From NCBI RefSeq assembly GCF_019972835.1, contig NZ_BPPB01000001.1, forward strand, positions 1 through 64,000: a DNA stretch of 64,000 nt, written 5' to 3'. Below the pieces are notes generated by a model. The model had not been told where the DNA came from. It searched no databases and saw only the letters and a list, made by a program, of their open reading frames with translations. The position numbers were made by a program, and so were the translations under genes. The stretch is from Lactobacillus laiwuensis. GTDB taxonomy: Bacteria > Bacillota > Bacilli > Lactobacillales > Lactobacillaceae. Shown piece by piece: positions 15,991-23,496 of the stretch; within the stretch, counting starts at the first letter, position 1, and every line of letters starts with the position of its first letter.

Positions 15991-16024
15991 TGTCCGTTGT
16001 TGAAGCAAACAACGGACACTTTTT
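15991..16024 (+). terminator. Second hairpin, leader of the PRD regulator gene
   Basis: TGTCCGTTGTT (15991-16001) and AACAACGGACA (16008-16018) form a perfect 11-bp stem with a 6-nt loop, followed by CTTTTT. It has the form of an intrinsic terminator, yet the previous gene already ends at the hairpin 90 bp upstream. It may be an attenuator in the PTS leader, the end of a short RNA, or a dyad bound by the regulator encoded next to it. Confidence 0.6.
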
Positions 16025-16029
16025 AATTA

Positions 16030-16043
16030 ATTAAGCGTTTACA
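16030..16043 (-). promoter_or_regulatory. Candidate cre site before the fructose-type PTS operon
   Basis: On the minus strand TGTAAACGCTTAAT matches 12 of 14 cre positions, including the full TGTAAACGCT core. It lies 37 bp before the GTG start of the PRD regulator gene, so CcpA bound here could block transcription of the operon. Confidence 0.5.
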
Positions 16044-16079
16044 TAAGTAGCAAAATAAAAATATCAGGAGGTATGACCA

Positions 16080-17570
16080 GTGCATAAAGAAATTAGTCAA
16101 GAAATTATTGATTATCTCAAGCTTCACAATAAGTTCATTACTTCTGAAGAACTATCAAATGGTTTAAATGTTTCGAAAAAAACAATTGCTCGCCATATCA
16201 ATAGTATCAACAAAAAATATTCTCAACCAATAATTGTTTCCCAAAGGGGGCGGGGCTATGAGCTAAATTATTCGAATTATCTTAATGTGGCAAATAGCAG
16301 TGTCCATAATGATTCATCAACACAGCTCAGACAGGAGAATATGCTGGCAAAGTTGCTTTTTGCATCCCCCAATGATGTTAAAATTTATGACTTAGTTAAC
16401 AGTTTATATATCAGCGAACCTGTCTTGAGAAATGATGAAAAGCAAATCAGTAAAAGAATATGTAAGTGGAATTTAAAACTTGAAAGCAAACAAAGATCAG
16501 TAAAGATTACTGGCAATGAGAAAGACATCAGAAGTGCTTTGATGGAGGTAGTACTTCACATTAATAAGTCTACGGACATTGAAACTTTGCGAAAAAATAC
16601 TTCTCAATTAGATCAAAAGGATTTTAATTTTGCTTTAAGCCAGGTCGAAATGGCACTGCGAGTTTTAAATGGCTCTTTACCTTATCCGTATAATATAAAT
16701 TTTTTTGCTCATATTTATGTTCTTTTGATTAGGGCAAAAAAATTTAAGGCAATGGATAAGTCAATTTCTCTAGATACCAGTTTGCAAACAGAAATTAAAA
16801 TGAATCCTGAAATTTTTAGCATTTGCAAAAGTATTGTATCAAACATGAAAAAGTATCTAGGCTTTAAAGGAGAAGAATTAGATTCCGAAGTTTATTACTT
16901 ATTTAAGTATCTGCTAACTTCTCGCTTTAATTCATTTGATGGCATTGTTCTAGATGATCGCGATTTGGCAGATCAGGTTACCGACTTTTTTATTTCCAAA
17001 GTTTCCGCTTATTTACATTGCAGCTTTTCACCTTCTATAAAAGATGAAATTAAAAATCATGTTTTGGCCATGATTAGCAGGTTGAAAATGAAGATATCCT
17101 TACCAAATGCCCTTTTAAAAGATATCAAACTAGAATATCCGCAAGTTTTCACCGCTACCAAAAAAGCTGCAACCTTAGCAAGTCAAAAATTTAATTTACC
17201 GGTAATCCCGGACGATGAAACTGGCTTTATCTGTTTGTACTTTGCCAAATATTATGAAGAAAATAACAAATCAAATAAGAAGATTAAGGCCTATGTAATT
17301 TGCACAACAGGTATTGGAACTTCCGGAATTATTTCTACCAAGATAAAAAACTCAATCCCTGAGATTGAAATTGTTGGGTTAGCTTCTAATTACAATATTG
17401 AAAATATTATCAAAAATAAGCCTGAAATTGAATTGCTAATTAGTACAGTTCCGATTAATTATCACGGAAAGATTCCTGTTGAATTAGTAAGTGCCTTTTT
17501 TACGAAAAAGGATGAACAGAAAGTCAGAAAAGTAGTAAGGAACATCATTAATGAACGAAATTTTGCTTGA
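16080..17570 (+). CDS. PRD-containing transcriptional activator with C-terminal IIB-like domain
   Basis: A 496-residue MtlR/ManR/LicR-type regulator. It has an N-terminal helix-turn-helix (SEELSNGLNVSKKTIARHIN, about 22-41), two PTS regulation domains (about 180-280 and 290-390), and a IIB-like domain with C408 in VICTTGIGTSG. Phosphorylation of PRD histidines and the IIB-like cysteine by PTS proteins normally tunes activity to sugar supply. The expected IIA-like fourth domain is not fused but may be replaced by the IIA gene that overlaps its 3' end by 20 bp. The start is GTG with AGGAGG 8 nt upstream. It probably activates the PTS-aldolase operon that it leads. Confidence 0.88.
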   Translation: MHKEISQEIIDYLKLHNKFITSEELSNGLNVSKKTIARHINSINKKYSQPIIVSQRGRGYELNYSNYLNVANSSVHNDSSTQLRQENMLAKLLFASPNDVKIYDLVNSLYISEPVLRNDEKQISKRICKWNLKLESKQRSVKITGNEKDIRSALMEVVLHINKSTDIETLRKNTSQLDQKDFNFALSQVEMALRVLNGSLPYPYNINFFAHIYVLLIRAKKFKAMDKSISLDTSLQTEIKMNPEIFSICKSIVSNMKKYLGFKGEELDSEVYYLFKYLLTSRFNSFDGIVLDDRDLADQVTDFFISKVSAYLHCSFSPSIKDEIKNHVLAMISRLKMKISLPNALLKDIKLEYPQVFTATKKAATLASQKFNLPVIPDDETGFICLYFAKYYEENNKSNKKIKAYVICTTGIGTSGIISTKIKNSIPEIEIVGLASNYNIENIIKNKPEIELLISTVPINYHGKIPVELVSAFFTKKDEQKVRKVVRNIINERNFA

Positions 17571-17988
17571 AAGTTGTGATTTTGATGTAACAGATCAAAA
17601 AGCGGCTTTTCAAATTGTAGCTGATATAGTCGCTTCAAAAATGGATGTGAGCAAAGTAACAGTTTTAAAAAGTTTGTCAACGAGAGAAAAAATCGCTAAC
17701 ACGGCTTTGGTAAAGGGAATTGCCATTCCTCACGTAATTTTAGAATCCGATTTTACTCCTTGGTTATTGATTCTAAAATCAAAAACTTTAATAGCTGATT
17801 GGGATTGTCTTGATGATTCCAAGGTTAATACGCTTATCTGTTTAGTAGTTCCAAAAATAATAAAAAAATCCAACAAAAGCTTTAAAAAAATAATTCAGAT
17901 CATAGACAAGTTGGCTAACGACAATGTCATTGCAGAAATAAACAAAGCTGAAAGTGCAACTGAAATTGTTCAGATTTTAAAAAGATAG
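17551..17988 (+). CDS. PTS IIA component, fructose/mannitol family (first copy)
   Basis: A 145-residue protein with the PTS_EIIA type-2 fold; the phosphorylatable histidine is H61 in GIAIPH. It overlaps the regulator gene by 20 bp. Compared with the second IIA, the segment after the histidine (VILESDFTPW) lacks the usual KS following PHG, so it may signal to the PRD regulator rather than drive transport. That division of labour is inference. The gene ends just before the AGGAGG of the next IIA. Confidence 0.85.
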   Translation: MNEILLESCDFDVTDQKAAFQIVADIVASKMDVSKVTVLKSLSTREKIANTALVKGIAIPHVILESDFTPWLLILKSKTLIADWDCLDDSKVNTLICLVVPKIIKKSNKSFKKIIQIIDKLANDNVIAEINKAESATEIVQILKR

Positions 17989-18001
17989 GAGGTCAAAAAA
18001 T

Positions 18002-18478
18002 TTGGCTGATAAAGAAATTAATATTGCGAAAGTCATTAATTTAAACTTGATTGACCTTCATTTAAATGGAAAAACTAAAAAAGATGTAATTAAAGAGCTC
18101 AGTACTCTTTTGAAAGAGGATGACGATATTACAAATACCCAGGACTTCATTGATGACGTATTTCTACGTGAAGAAGAAGGGGAAACTGGAATTGGTCAAG
18201 GAGTGGCAATCCCACACGGCAAATCAAAAGCCGTCAAAAATACTATGATAGCGATTGGTCTAAGTGATCATCCTATACCATGGGAAACTTTAGATGATAA
18301 ACCAGTTACAGCCGTAATTTTATTTGCAGTTAGGGATCAAGATGCGGATACGTTGCACCTAAAGCTTTTACAAAGAGTGGCAATTTTACTGTCTGATGAT
18401 GATTTCATTAATAAGCTACATGCCGCCAAAAATAAGAAAAATGTTATTGATCTTTTGTGTGGAAACAAAGGGAGATGA
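18002..18478 (+). CDS. PTS IIA component, fructose family (second copy)
   Basis: A 158-residue IIA protein with the classical GIGQGVAIPHGKS motif (residues 63-75, phosphorylated H72). It takes phosphate from HPr and passes it to the IIB cysteine. The start is TTG with AGGAGG about 9 nt upstream. This copy is the likely transport partner for IIB (18485-18814). Confidence 0.9.
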   Translation: MADKEINIAKVINLNLIDLHLNGKTKKDVIKELSTLLKEDDDITNTQDFIDDVFLREEEGETGIGQGVAIPHGKSKAVKNTMIAIGLSDHPIPWETLDDKPVTAVILFAVRDQDADTLHLKLLQRVAILLSDDDFINKLHAAKNKKNVIDLLCGNKGR

Positions 18479-18484
18479 TTAATT

Positions 18485-18814
18485 ATGAAAATAGTTTGTG
18501 TTTGTGCTTGCACATCTGGTATTGCCCATACTTATCTAGCAAAGGCAAAGCTGGAAAAGGCAGCCAAAGAATTGGGGGATGAAATTCACATTGAAACTCA
18601 AGGTACAATCGGTACAGAAAATGCACTAACTCCAGAGCAAATTGCTGAGGCAGATGTGGCATTGTTAGCTGTTGATATTGCAACTACTGGCAATGAGCGT
18701 TTTAAAAATATGCCGACAGTAAAAGTAGGTACTTCTCTGGTGGTAAAAGCCCCCAAACAATTGTTGGAAAAAATTGAAGAAGAAGTGAAAGAAAAAAAGA
18801 ATCAAAAGGAGTGA
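18485..18814 (+). CDS. PTS IIB component, fructose family
   Basis: A 109-residue cytoplasmic phosphocarrier. The active-site loop ACTSGIAHTYLA places the phosphorylated cysteine at residue 9, with the invariant GIAHT following. The C-terminal tail is rich in lysine and glutamate. It is a stand-alone protein as in FrwB/FrvB-like systems, and passes phosphate to the sugar bound by IIC. It lies 6 bp after IIA and 5 bp before IIC. Confidence 0.92.
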   Translation: MKIVCVCACTSGIAHTYLAKAKLEKAAKELGDEIHIETQGTIGTENALTPEQIAEADVALLAVDIATTGNERFKNMPTVKVGTSLVVKAPKQLLEKIEEEVKEKKNQKE

Positions 18815-18819
18815 TTTAA

Positions 18820-19938
18820 ATGAATACATTTGTCACAGGTGCTAAAAAAGCTGGATCAGCTGTCAAAAAGCATCTGTTAACTTCCATTTCATACATGTTG
18901 CCATTAGTTGTGGCCTCGGGATTATTGATAGCTATAGGTAATCTGATGGGTGGTAAGCAGGTAACAAGCCTTGCACAAATGAACTTTCCCAATAGCATTA
19001 CCACTTTGGGTGTATTGGGAATGGGATTACTACCATCGTTCATCGCCGGCTATATTGGTTATTCAATTGCCGATAGACCTGGTATTGCACCTGGATTTCT
19101 TGCAGGACAGATAGCTTCTTTTTTGGGAGCAGGTTTTCTTGGCGGTATCATCGGGGGTTTTATTGCTGGTTATATTGCACTAGGTATTAGAAAAATAAAA
19201 GTCCCTCGGTGGGCCAACGGACTGATGCCTATGTTAATAGTACCGACTGTTACTGCAATTTTTACAGCTCTGATTATGTTCTTCCTATTAGGTCGACCAC
19301 TAACAGCTGCCACGACCGCTCTTAATCACTTCATTACTGGCTTAGATCGGTCCCAAAGAGCATTGTACGGCTTTTGAATTGGTTGGATTGGCTGTGCTGA
19401 TTTTGGAGGCGCTATTAGTAAAATTCCAAATTTGATTTGTGATGGTTTGCTGCTTGATGGGATCAAAGGACCAGAAGGAATTAAAGTTTTAGCTGCCATG
19501 GTGCCACCATTTGGAATCACTATGTCTTACTTTTTAGCCAAACTATTTCATAAAAATATTTATACCAAAAGAGAAGTTGAAAATATTGAAGTAGCTTTTC
19601 CGATGGGATGCTGCATGATAACCGAAGGCGTCATTCCAATTGCGATGAATGACTTGTTACGTACTTTACCTTGTACTTGGATTGGGTGTGGCATTACAGG
19701 AATGATTAGTTATGGCTGGGGCAATGAGAGTTCAGTTCCTTCTGGCGGAATCTTTGTCATTCCGGCTATGTCTAAGCCTATGATTGCCGTAATTGCTTTA
19801 TTAGCAGGATCATTAGTAACAGGAATATTATTGGCAATTATTAAAAAGCCATTGACTGATAAAGAGGTAAATGAAACACCAGACGAAAGTCAAGATGATG
19901 AAAAAGATGTTGACCTTTCAGGTGTGAACTTGCAATAA
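18820..19938 (+). pseudogene. PTS IIC component, fructose family, interrupted by an in-frame TGA
   Basis: The reading frame from ATG 18820 encodes the first 186 residues of a fructose-family IIC, then a TGA (19375-19377), then continues in the same frame without another stop to 19938, where translation would give 372 residues in all, a normal IIC length. The stop lies between LYGF and IGWIGCADFGG, inside the conserved block that aligns to GLILG..M.AFDMGG in FruA, so a membrane segment is broken. No frameshift exists. A single-base change from TGG, TTA or similar explains it. GGAGG at 19405-19409 followed by ATT codons could in principle reinitiate translation, but it is also coding text for the conserved glycines. 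Without IIC the operon should not transport sugar unless the stop is suppressed. Confidence 0.8.
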
Positions 19939-20021
19939 AAATTTAGAGGAAGTGATGCCAAATTTAATCTAAAAAAGTTAATATCATTTAATTTAATGTA
20001 TTTAGTAGATGAGGAGAAAAA

Positions 20022-20921
20022 ATGACCTTAGTAAATATGAATCAGCTGCTTGAGGTAGCAAGAAAAAACAATTTTGCAGTAGGAGCATATAATGTTTCAA
20101 ACTTGGAATTAATGAGAACGTCAATTGAACAATGTGAAGCTGATTATGCACCTGCAATTATTATGATCCACCCAACAGAGTTAAGATATTGCAAAGATGA
20201 CTTTATCAGCTATGTTTTAACTCGTATTCGTGACAGTAAAATTCCTGTGGCACTTCATCTTGACCATGGTGATTCAGTGGATAGTGCAGCTAGAGCAATT
20301 CATGATGGCTTTAGTTCAGTAATGATTGATATGTCGGCTGAAGATTGGGATACAAATGTTGCTCTAACTAAAGAAACAGTAACAATGGCTCACAGAGTTG
20401 GTGTTTCTGTTGAAGGTGAAGTTGGTACCATTGGTCAGACTGGAGTTCATGTAGAGGGACATAAAAAAGAGGGTATTTATACCACACCAGAAGAAGCTCA
20501 AAAATTTGTCGAAGAAACAGGTGTTGATACTCTAGCAGTAGGAATAGGTACCAGTCACGGCATTTACCCTGCTGATGTTACTCCTAAAATTAGAATTGAT
20601 ATTTTACAAAAAATAGTTCAGGCAGTTCCTGACACACCTCTAGTCTTGCATGGTGGTTCTTCAAATCCAGACGAACAGATTGCTGAAGCAGTGAAGAATG
20701 GAATTAGCAAAGTAAATATTTCATCGGATTATAAACATGCTTTCTTCGAAAAGACTCGTGAAATCTTATCCGAAAATGATGGCTGGGATCCCAATCATTT
20801 GTTGCCAGAAGCAATTGAAGCAGGGAAAAAGGTTATACACCATAAAAATGACCTATTTAATTCTGTTGGCAAAGCCAAATTATATGAGGGTATAGATCCT
20901 TGGCGAGCAGATAAAATCTAA
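20022..20921 (+). CDS. Class II ketose-bisphosphate aldolase
   Basis: A 299-residue aldolase in the FbaA/GatY/KbaY family. Zinc ligands and active-site text are visible: LHLDHGD (about residues 82-88), EGEVGTIG (near 134), GTSHGIYP (near 178) and LHGGSS (near 210), then VNISSDYKHAF. It is clearly distinct from the glycolytic aldolase at 13214-14128. Its place after the PTS genes suggests that it cleaves the phosphorylated ketose brought in by that system (for example a tagatose- or sorbose-type bisphosphate), but no matching kinase is present. The IIC gene ahead of it is broken, so it may now be functionless in that role. Confidence 0.88.
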   Translation: MTLVNMNQLLEVARKNNFAVGAYNVSNLELMRTSIEQCEADYAPAIIMIHPTELRYCKDDFISYVLTRIRDSKIPVALHLDHGDSVDSAARAIHDGFSSVMIDMSAEDWDTNVALTKETVTMAHRVGVSVEGEVGTIGQTGVHVEGHKKEGIYTTPEEAQKFVEETGVDTLAVGIGTSHGIYPADVTPKIRIDILQKIVQAVPDTPLVLHGGSSNPDEQIAEAVKNGISKVNISSDYKHAFFEKTREILSENDGWDPNHLLPEAIEAGKKVIHHKNDLFNSVGKAKLYEGIDPWRADKI

Positions 20922-20941
20922 CCAAAACTAAATTGTTACTT

Positions 20942-20981
20942 AAAAAGTCTACAGCTTTTTAAAAGTGGTTGTAGACTTTTT
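20942..20981 (+). terminator. Terminator after the ketose-bisphosphate aldolase gene
   Basis: AAAAAGTCTACAGC pairs with GTTGTAGACTTTTT around a T/A-rich loop and ends in a T-run. It closes the PTS-aldolase operon. Confidence 0.85.
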
Positions 20982-21091
20982 ATATACAATTCAACACTCA
21001 ATATATTGTATTGGTGTACAAATTTAGAGTTAACAGTATAATGTATCTTGTAACGAATGAATAATAATATATTTTTTGAGGTGATATAAAA

Positions 21092-21871
21092 TTGCGCGAA
21101 GAACTAAGATTTTTGAGTTGCATCGACCATGAGGTACCAATGCAAATAGATATTCCAAATGAAGGAGAAAAATTTCCTGCTGTATTGATGATTCATGGTT
21201 TCATGTCTTCCAGGAATAATGATAATCACATGTTAGCAAGAATTAGCAAAAAAATTGTTGAAGCCGGAATCGTTGCTGCAAGAATTGACTTGTGCAGCAT
21301 GGGAGAGAACCTTTATTCAAGAGAAAATTATGGCATGAAAGTGATGACTGATGAGGTTAAAGCAAGTTTCAAATATTTGCAGTCTTTACCATATGTTGAA
21401 GAAAATAACGTTGGCCTTTTGGGTCACAGCCTTGGTGGTCGCTTAGTATTTACTTGTTCGACGTTACCAGCAAAAGTCATAGTTTCTTTAAATGGTGCTA
21501 TCAATACTTCTGAGCCTCTTGTAATGGCATACGATAAATTGGAAATGGATAATTTAGGTTACTGCATTGTTCATACCAGTAGTGGTGGAGTGGAACTGGT
21601 TTACCGCAGGTTTTTTGATGAGTTGAAGACAACTTTGAATGACAACATTAAAAACTTTAAAAATCCGATTTTAGTTGAAGTGTGTACTAGTGATCCTACT
21701 TTGGATCCGAATATCAGTCTCAATTTTATTAAAAAATGTCACATGGATAATGTGGATTCATTCACTGTTGAAGATGCAAATCATACTTACAATGTTGAAA
21801 CTGGTGATTTTACCAAACTTAATGAAGTTATTGATAAGGTCGTGCCATGGATTAGTTCACATATCAAATAA
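21092..21871 (+). CDS. Alpha/beta hydrolase, esterase-like
   Basis: A cytoplasmic serine hydrolase of 259 residues. The nucleophile elbow is GHSLGG (S113), the oxyanion segment is IHGFMSS, the acid is likely the aspartate in CTSDPTLD, and the catalytic histidine is in ANHTYN near the C-terminus. The overall pattern resembles feruloyl/cinnamoyl esterases of lactobacilli, although substrate cannot be told from sequence alone. The start is TTG with GAGGTGA about 7 nt upstream. It is a single gene between two terminators. Confidence 0.85.
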   Translation: MREELRFLSCIDHEVPMQIDIPNEGEKFPAVLMIHGFMSSRNNDNHMLARISKKIVEAGIVAARIDLCSMGENLYSRENYGMKVMTDEVKASFKYLQSLPYVEENNVGLLGHSLGGRLVFTCSTLPAKVIVSLNGAINTSEPLVMAYDKLEMDNLGYCIVHTSSGGVELVYRRFFDELKTTLNDNIKNFKNPILVEVCTSDPTLDPNISLNFIKKCHMDNVDSFTVEDANHTYNVETGDFTKLNEVIDKVVPWISSHIK

Positions 21872-21902
21872 AAACCAGCTTTTTAGTTAAAGCTGGTTTT
21901 AT
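21871..21902. terminator. Convergent terminator between the two hydrolase genes
   Basis: AAAACCAGCTTT and AAAGCTGGTTTT form a 12-bp stem around TTAGTT, with T on both outer sides. It can end transcription from either direction. Confidence 0.85.
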
Positions 21903-21915
21903 AAACACTATTTTG

Positions 21916-21949
21916 AGCTTAGCTTTAGTCATTAAAGTTAAGCTTTTTT
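21916..21949 (+). terminator. Second terminator, plus strand
   Basis: AGCTTAGCTTTA pairs over 12 positions (one G-T) with TAAAGTTAAGCT around a five-base loop and runs into TTTTTT. It abuts the stop codon of the serine hydrolase gene (21951) and is a back-up stop for transcription from the left. Confidence 0.75.
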
Positions 21950-21950
21950 G

Positions 21951-23324
21951 TTATAACTTTTTAAATATGGTTGGTTCCTCGAGTGCACGCTCTGTCCAAA
22001 GTAAAACTTGATTTTGATGAATTTCAATTGGTAAAAGCTCATGCTGATATAATCTTTCTTCCACAAACATACTACCTTTTTCATTAACGATAACAGGATA
22101 ATCCCACTTGCCAATTGTAACTGTTAGATTACCATCTTTTTCATTTAGAGTGATTAAACCGTAGCCTGGGTTTTGGTAGTCACCTAAAAGGTCATCCTTA
22201 GCCACAACATTTTGGGGTGAATTTCCTTTAAGTTCGGTAATATTTGCTTCTCGTGTTGCTAATTTTTGATCAACAATCTGTTTGATTTTGCTGGTCCAAT
22301 CAATATCTGAAATGCCCATAGCTTCATCAATAGTCTGGTAGGCTAAAGCAAATATTGCATCTGTTGAATCCATATTTGTGGTCGAAACAAAAGCTAGATC
22401 AAGATCTGGAACAAAGCCCATGAAAGAGCAGTAGCCAATGTATGAACCACTGTGGTAGAAATATTTGTGTCCGCGGTAATCTTCCATCATCATGCCTAAA
22501 CCATAAGCACCAAAATTAGCACCGCCGTAAGCACGACTTGGAGCCATAATTGATTGAGGCAAAAAGTGTTCAGCCATAGCATTGCCTTTGTTTTCTTTTT
22601 GCAATTTTAACTGGTATTCAGCCCAGGTAAGTAAATCCGAAATAGATGAGAGCATACTGCTGGCTCCGCCAACCTTGCCTGGTGCAATAAAAGGCACTTC
22701 TTTAGTGACTTCATTGTCCCTGATATAGGGCTTAATTATATCTTCTCTTGGTGCTTCATGATGGTTAATATAAGTTCTGGTTAAATTAAGGGGTTCGAGT
22801 AAATGCTGGTACTCATAAGTACCGTAATCTTCGCCAATTACTTGCTCAAAAGCATAAGTGGCTAAAGCAAAGACCAGGTTGCTGTATTGCATTTTATAAC
22901 GTAATTCATGGTTAGGCTTTAAATGACCAACATGTTCAGCTTTTTCTTTTAAAGAAAGATCATGCTTGTTCATATTAGTAAAACGCATTAGATCGTGAGC
23001 TGGCAAGCCACTCTGATGACTAAGTGCATCCCTCCAGGTTAAATGGTCTTCGGCGTATTTATCTTCAAGCTTAAGCTCAGGCCAGTATTTTTTCAAAGGA
23101 TCGTCTAAATCGATTTTTCCTGCATCAGCTAATTGACAAACTGCAGTAGCAAAAAATGTTTTGGAAATTGATGCTAAAGGATAAAGACTGTCTTGTTCAG
23201 CTTGACCATATACATGACTATAGCTTTCACCTTTGTGATAAACACCAATTCCTAAACTTGGTAAATTAAAAGTAACAATAGCTTTTTGAGCTAAATCGGC
23301 AATTTTTTGCTTGTTCATATTCAA
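21951..23324 (-). CDS. Serine hydrolase of the beta-lactamase class C / PBP4 family
   Basis: A 457-residue protein without a signal peptide, so probably cytoplasmic. The SxxK catalytic motif is S52-I-S-K55, the YxN motif lies in MQYSNLVFA (near 148), and the C-terminal part (after about 340) forms a second, beta-rich domain. Families of this type include esterases, D-amino peptidases and beta-lactamase-like enzymes; resistance should not be assumed. It stands alone on the minus strand. The annotated ATG is followed two codons later by another ATG that may be the actual start. Confidence 0.85.
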   Translation of the reverse strand: MNMNKQKIADLAQKAIVTFNLPSLGIGVYHKGESYSHVYGQAEQDSLYPLASISKTFFATAVCQLADAGKIDLDDPLKKYWPELKLEDKYAEDHLTWRDALSHQSGLPAHDLMRFTNMNKHDLSLKEKAEHVGHLKPNHELRYKMQYSNLVFALATYAFEQVIGEDYGTYEYQHLLEPLNLTRTYINHHEAPREDIIKPYIRDNEVTKEVPFIAPGKVGGASSMLSSISDLLTWAEYQLKLQKENKGNAMAEHFLPQSIMAPSRAYGGANFGAYGLGMMMEDYRGHKYFYHSGSYIGYCSFMGFVPDLDLAFVSTTNMDSTDAIFALAYQTIDEAMGISDIDWTSKIKQIVDQKLATREANITELKGNSPQNVVAKDDLLGDYQNPGYGLITLNEKDGNLTVTIGKWDYPVIVNEKGSMFVEERLYQHELLPIEIHQNQVLLWTERALEEPTIFKKL

Positions 23325-23435
23325 TTTCTAACTCTTTCTATATTTTTTCCTTAATAAATTATACAGAAGCATTTGTTATTTTACACTAAATAAAAATTAT
23401 TTTAAATGCTCCTTTAAAATATATGATGATACAAT

Positions 23436-23466
23436 TTGACATAAATGACAAATTTATTAATAATAT
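23436..23466 (+). promoter_or_regulatory. Promoter of the OppA-type lipoprotein gene
   Basis: A perfect -35 box TTGACA (23436-23441) is followed after 17 bp by AATAAT, or after 19 bp by TAATAT. It lies about 30 bp before the start codon. Confidence 0.5.
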
Positions 23467-23496
23467 GAGTAAAACATAATGAAATGAGTGATTTTT

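Noticed and set aside
19375-19377. TGA as selenocysteine or other recoding
   Set aside because: The position is in a membrane helix with no catalytic cysteine in the family, and no selenocysteine element was seen. Nonsense mutation is simpler; readthrough remains only an untested option.
19432-19938. Second half of the IIC as a separate gene
   Set aside because: It continues the same reading frame and the same domain as the first half; its TTG start has no separate ribosome binding site. One interrupted gene explains it better.
21951-23324. Serine hydrolase as a beta-lactam resistance determinant
   Set aside because: The SxxK and YxN motifs are shared with many esterases and peptidases, no signal peptide is present, and no resistance context exists.
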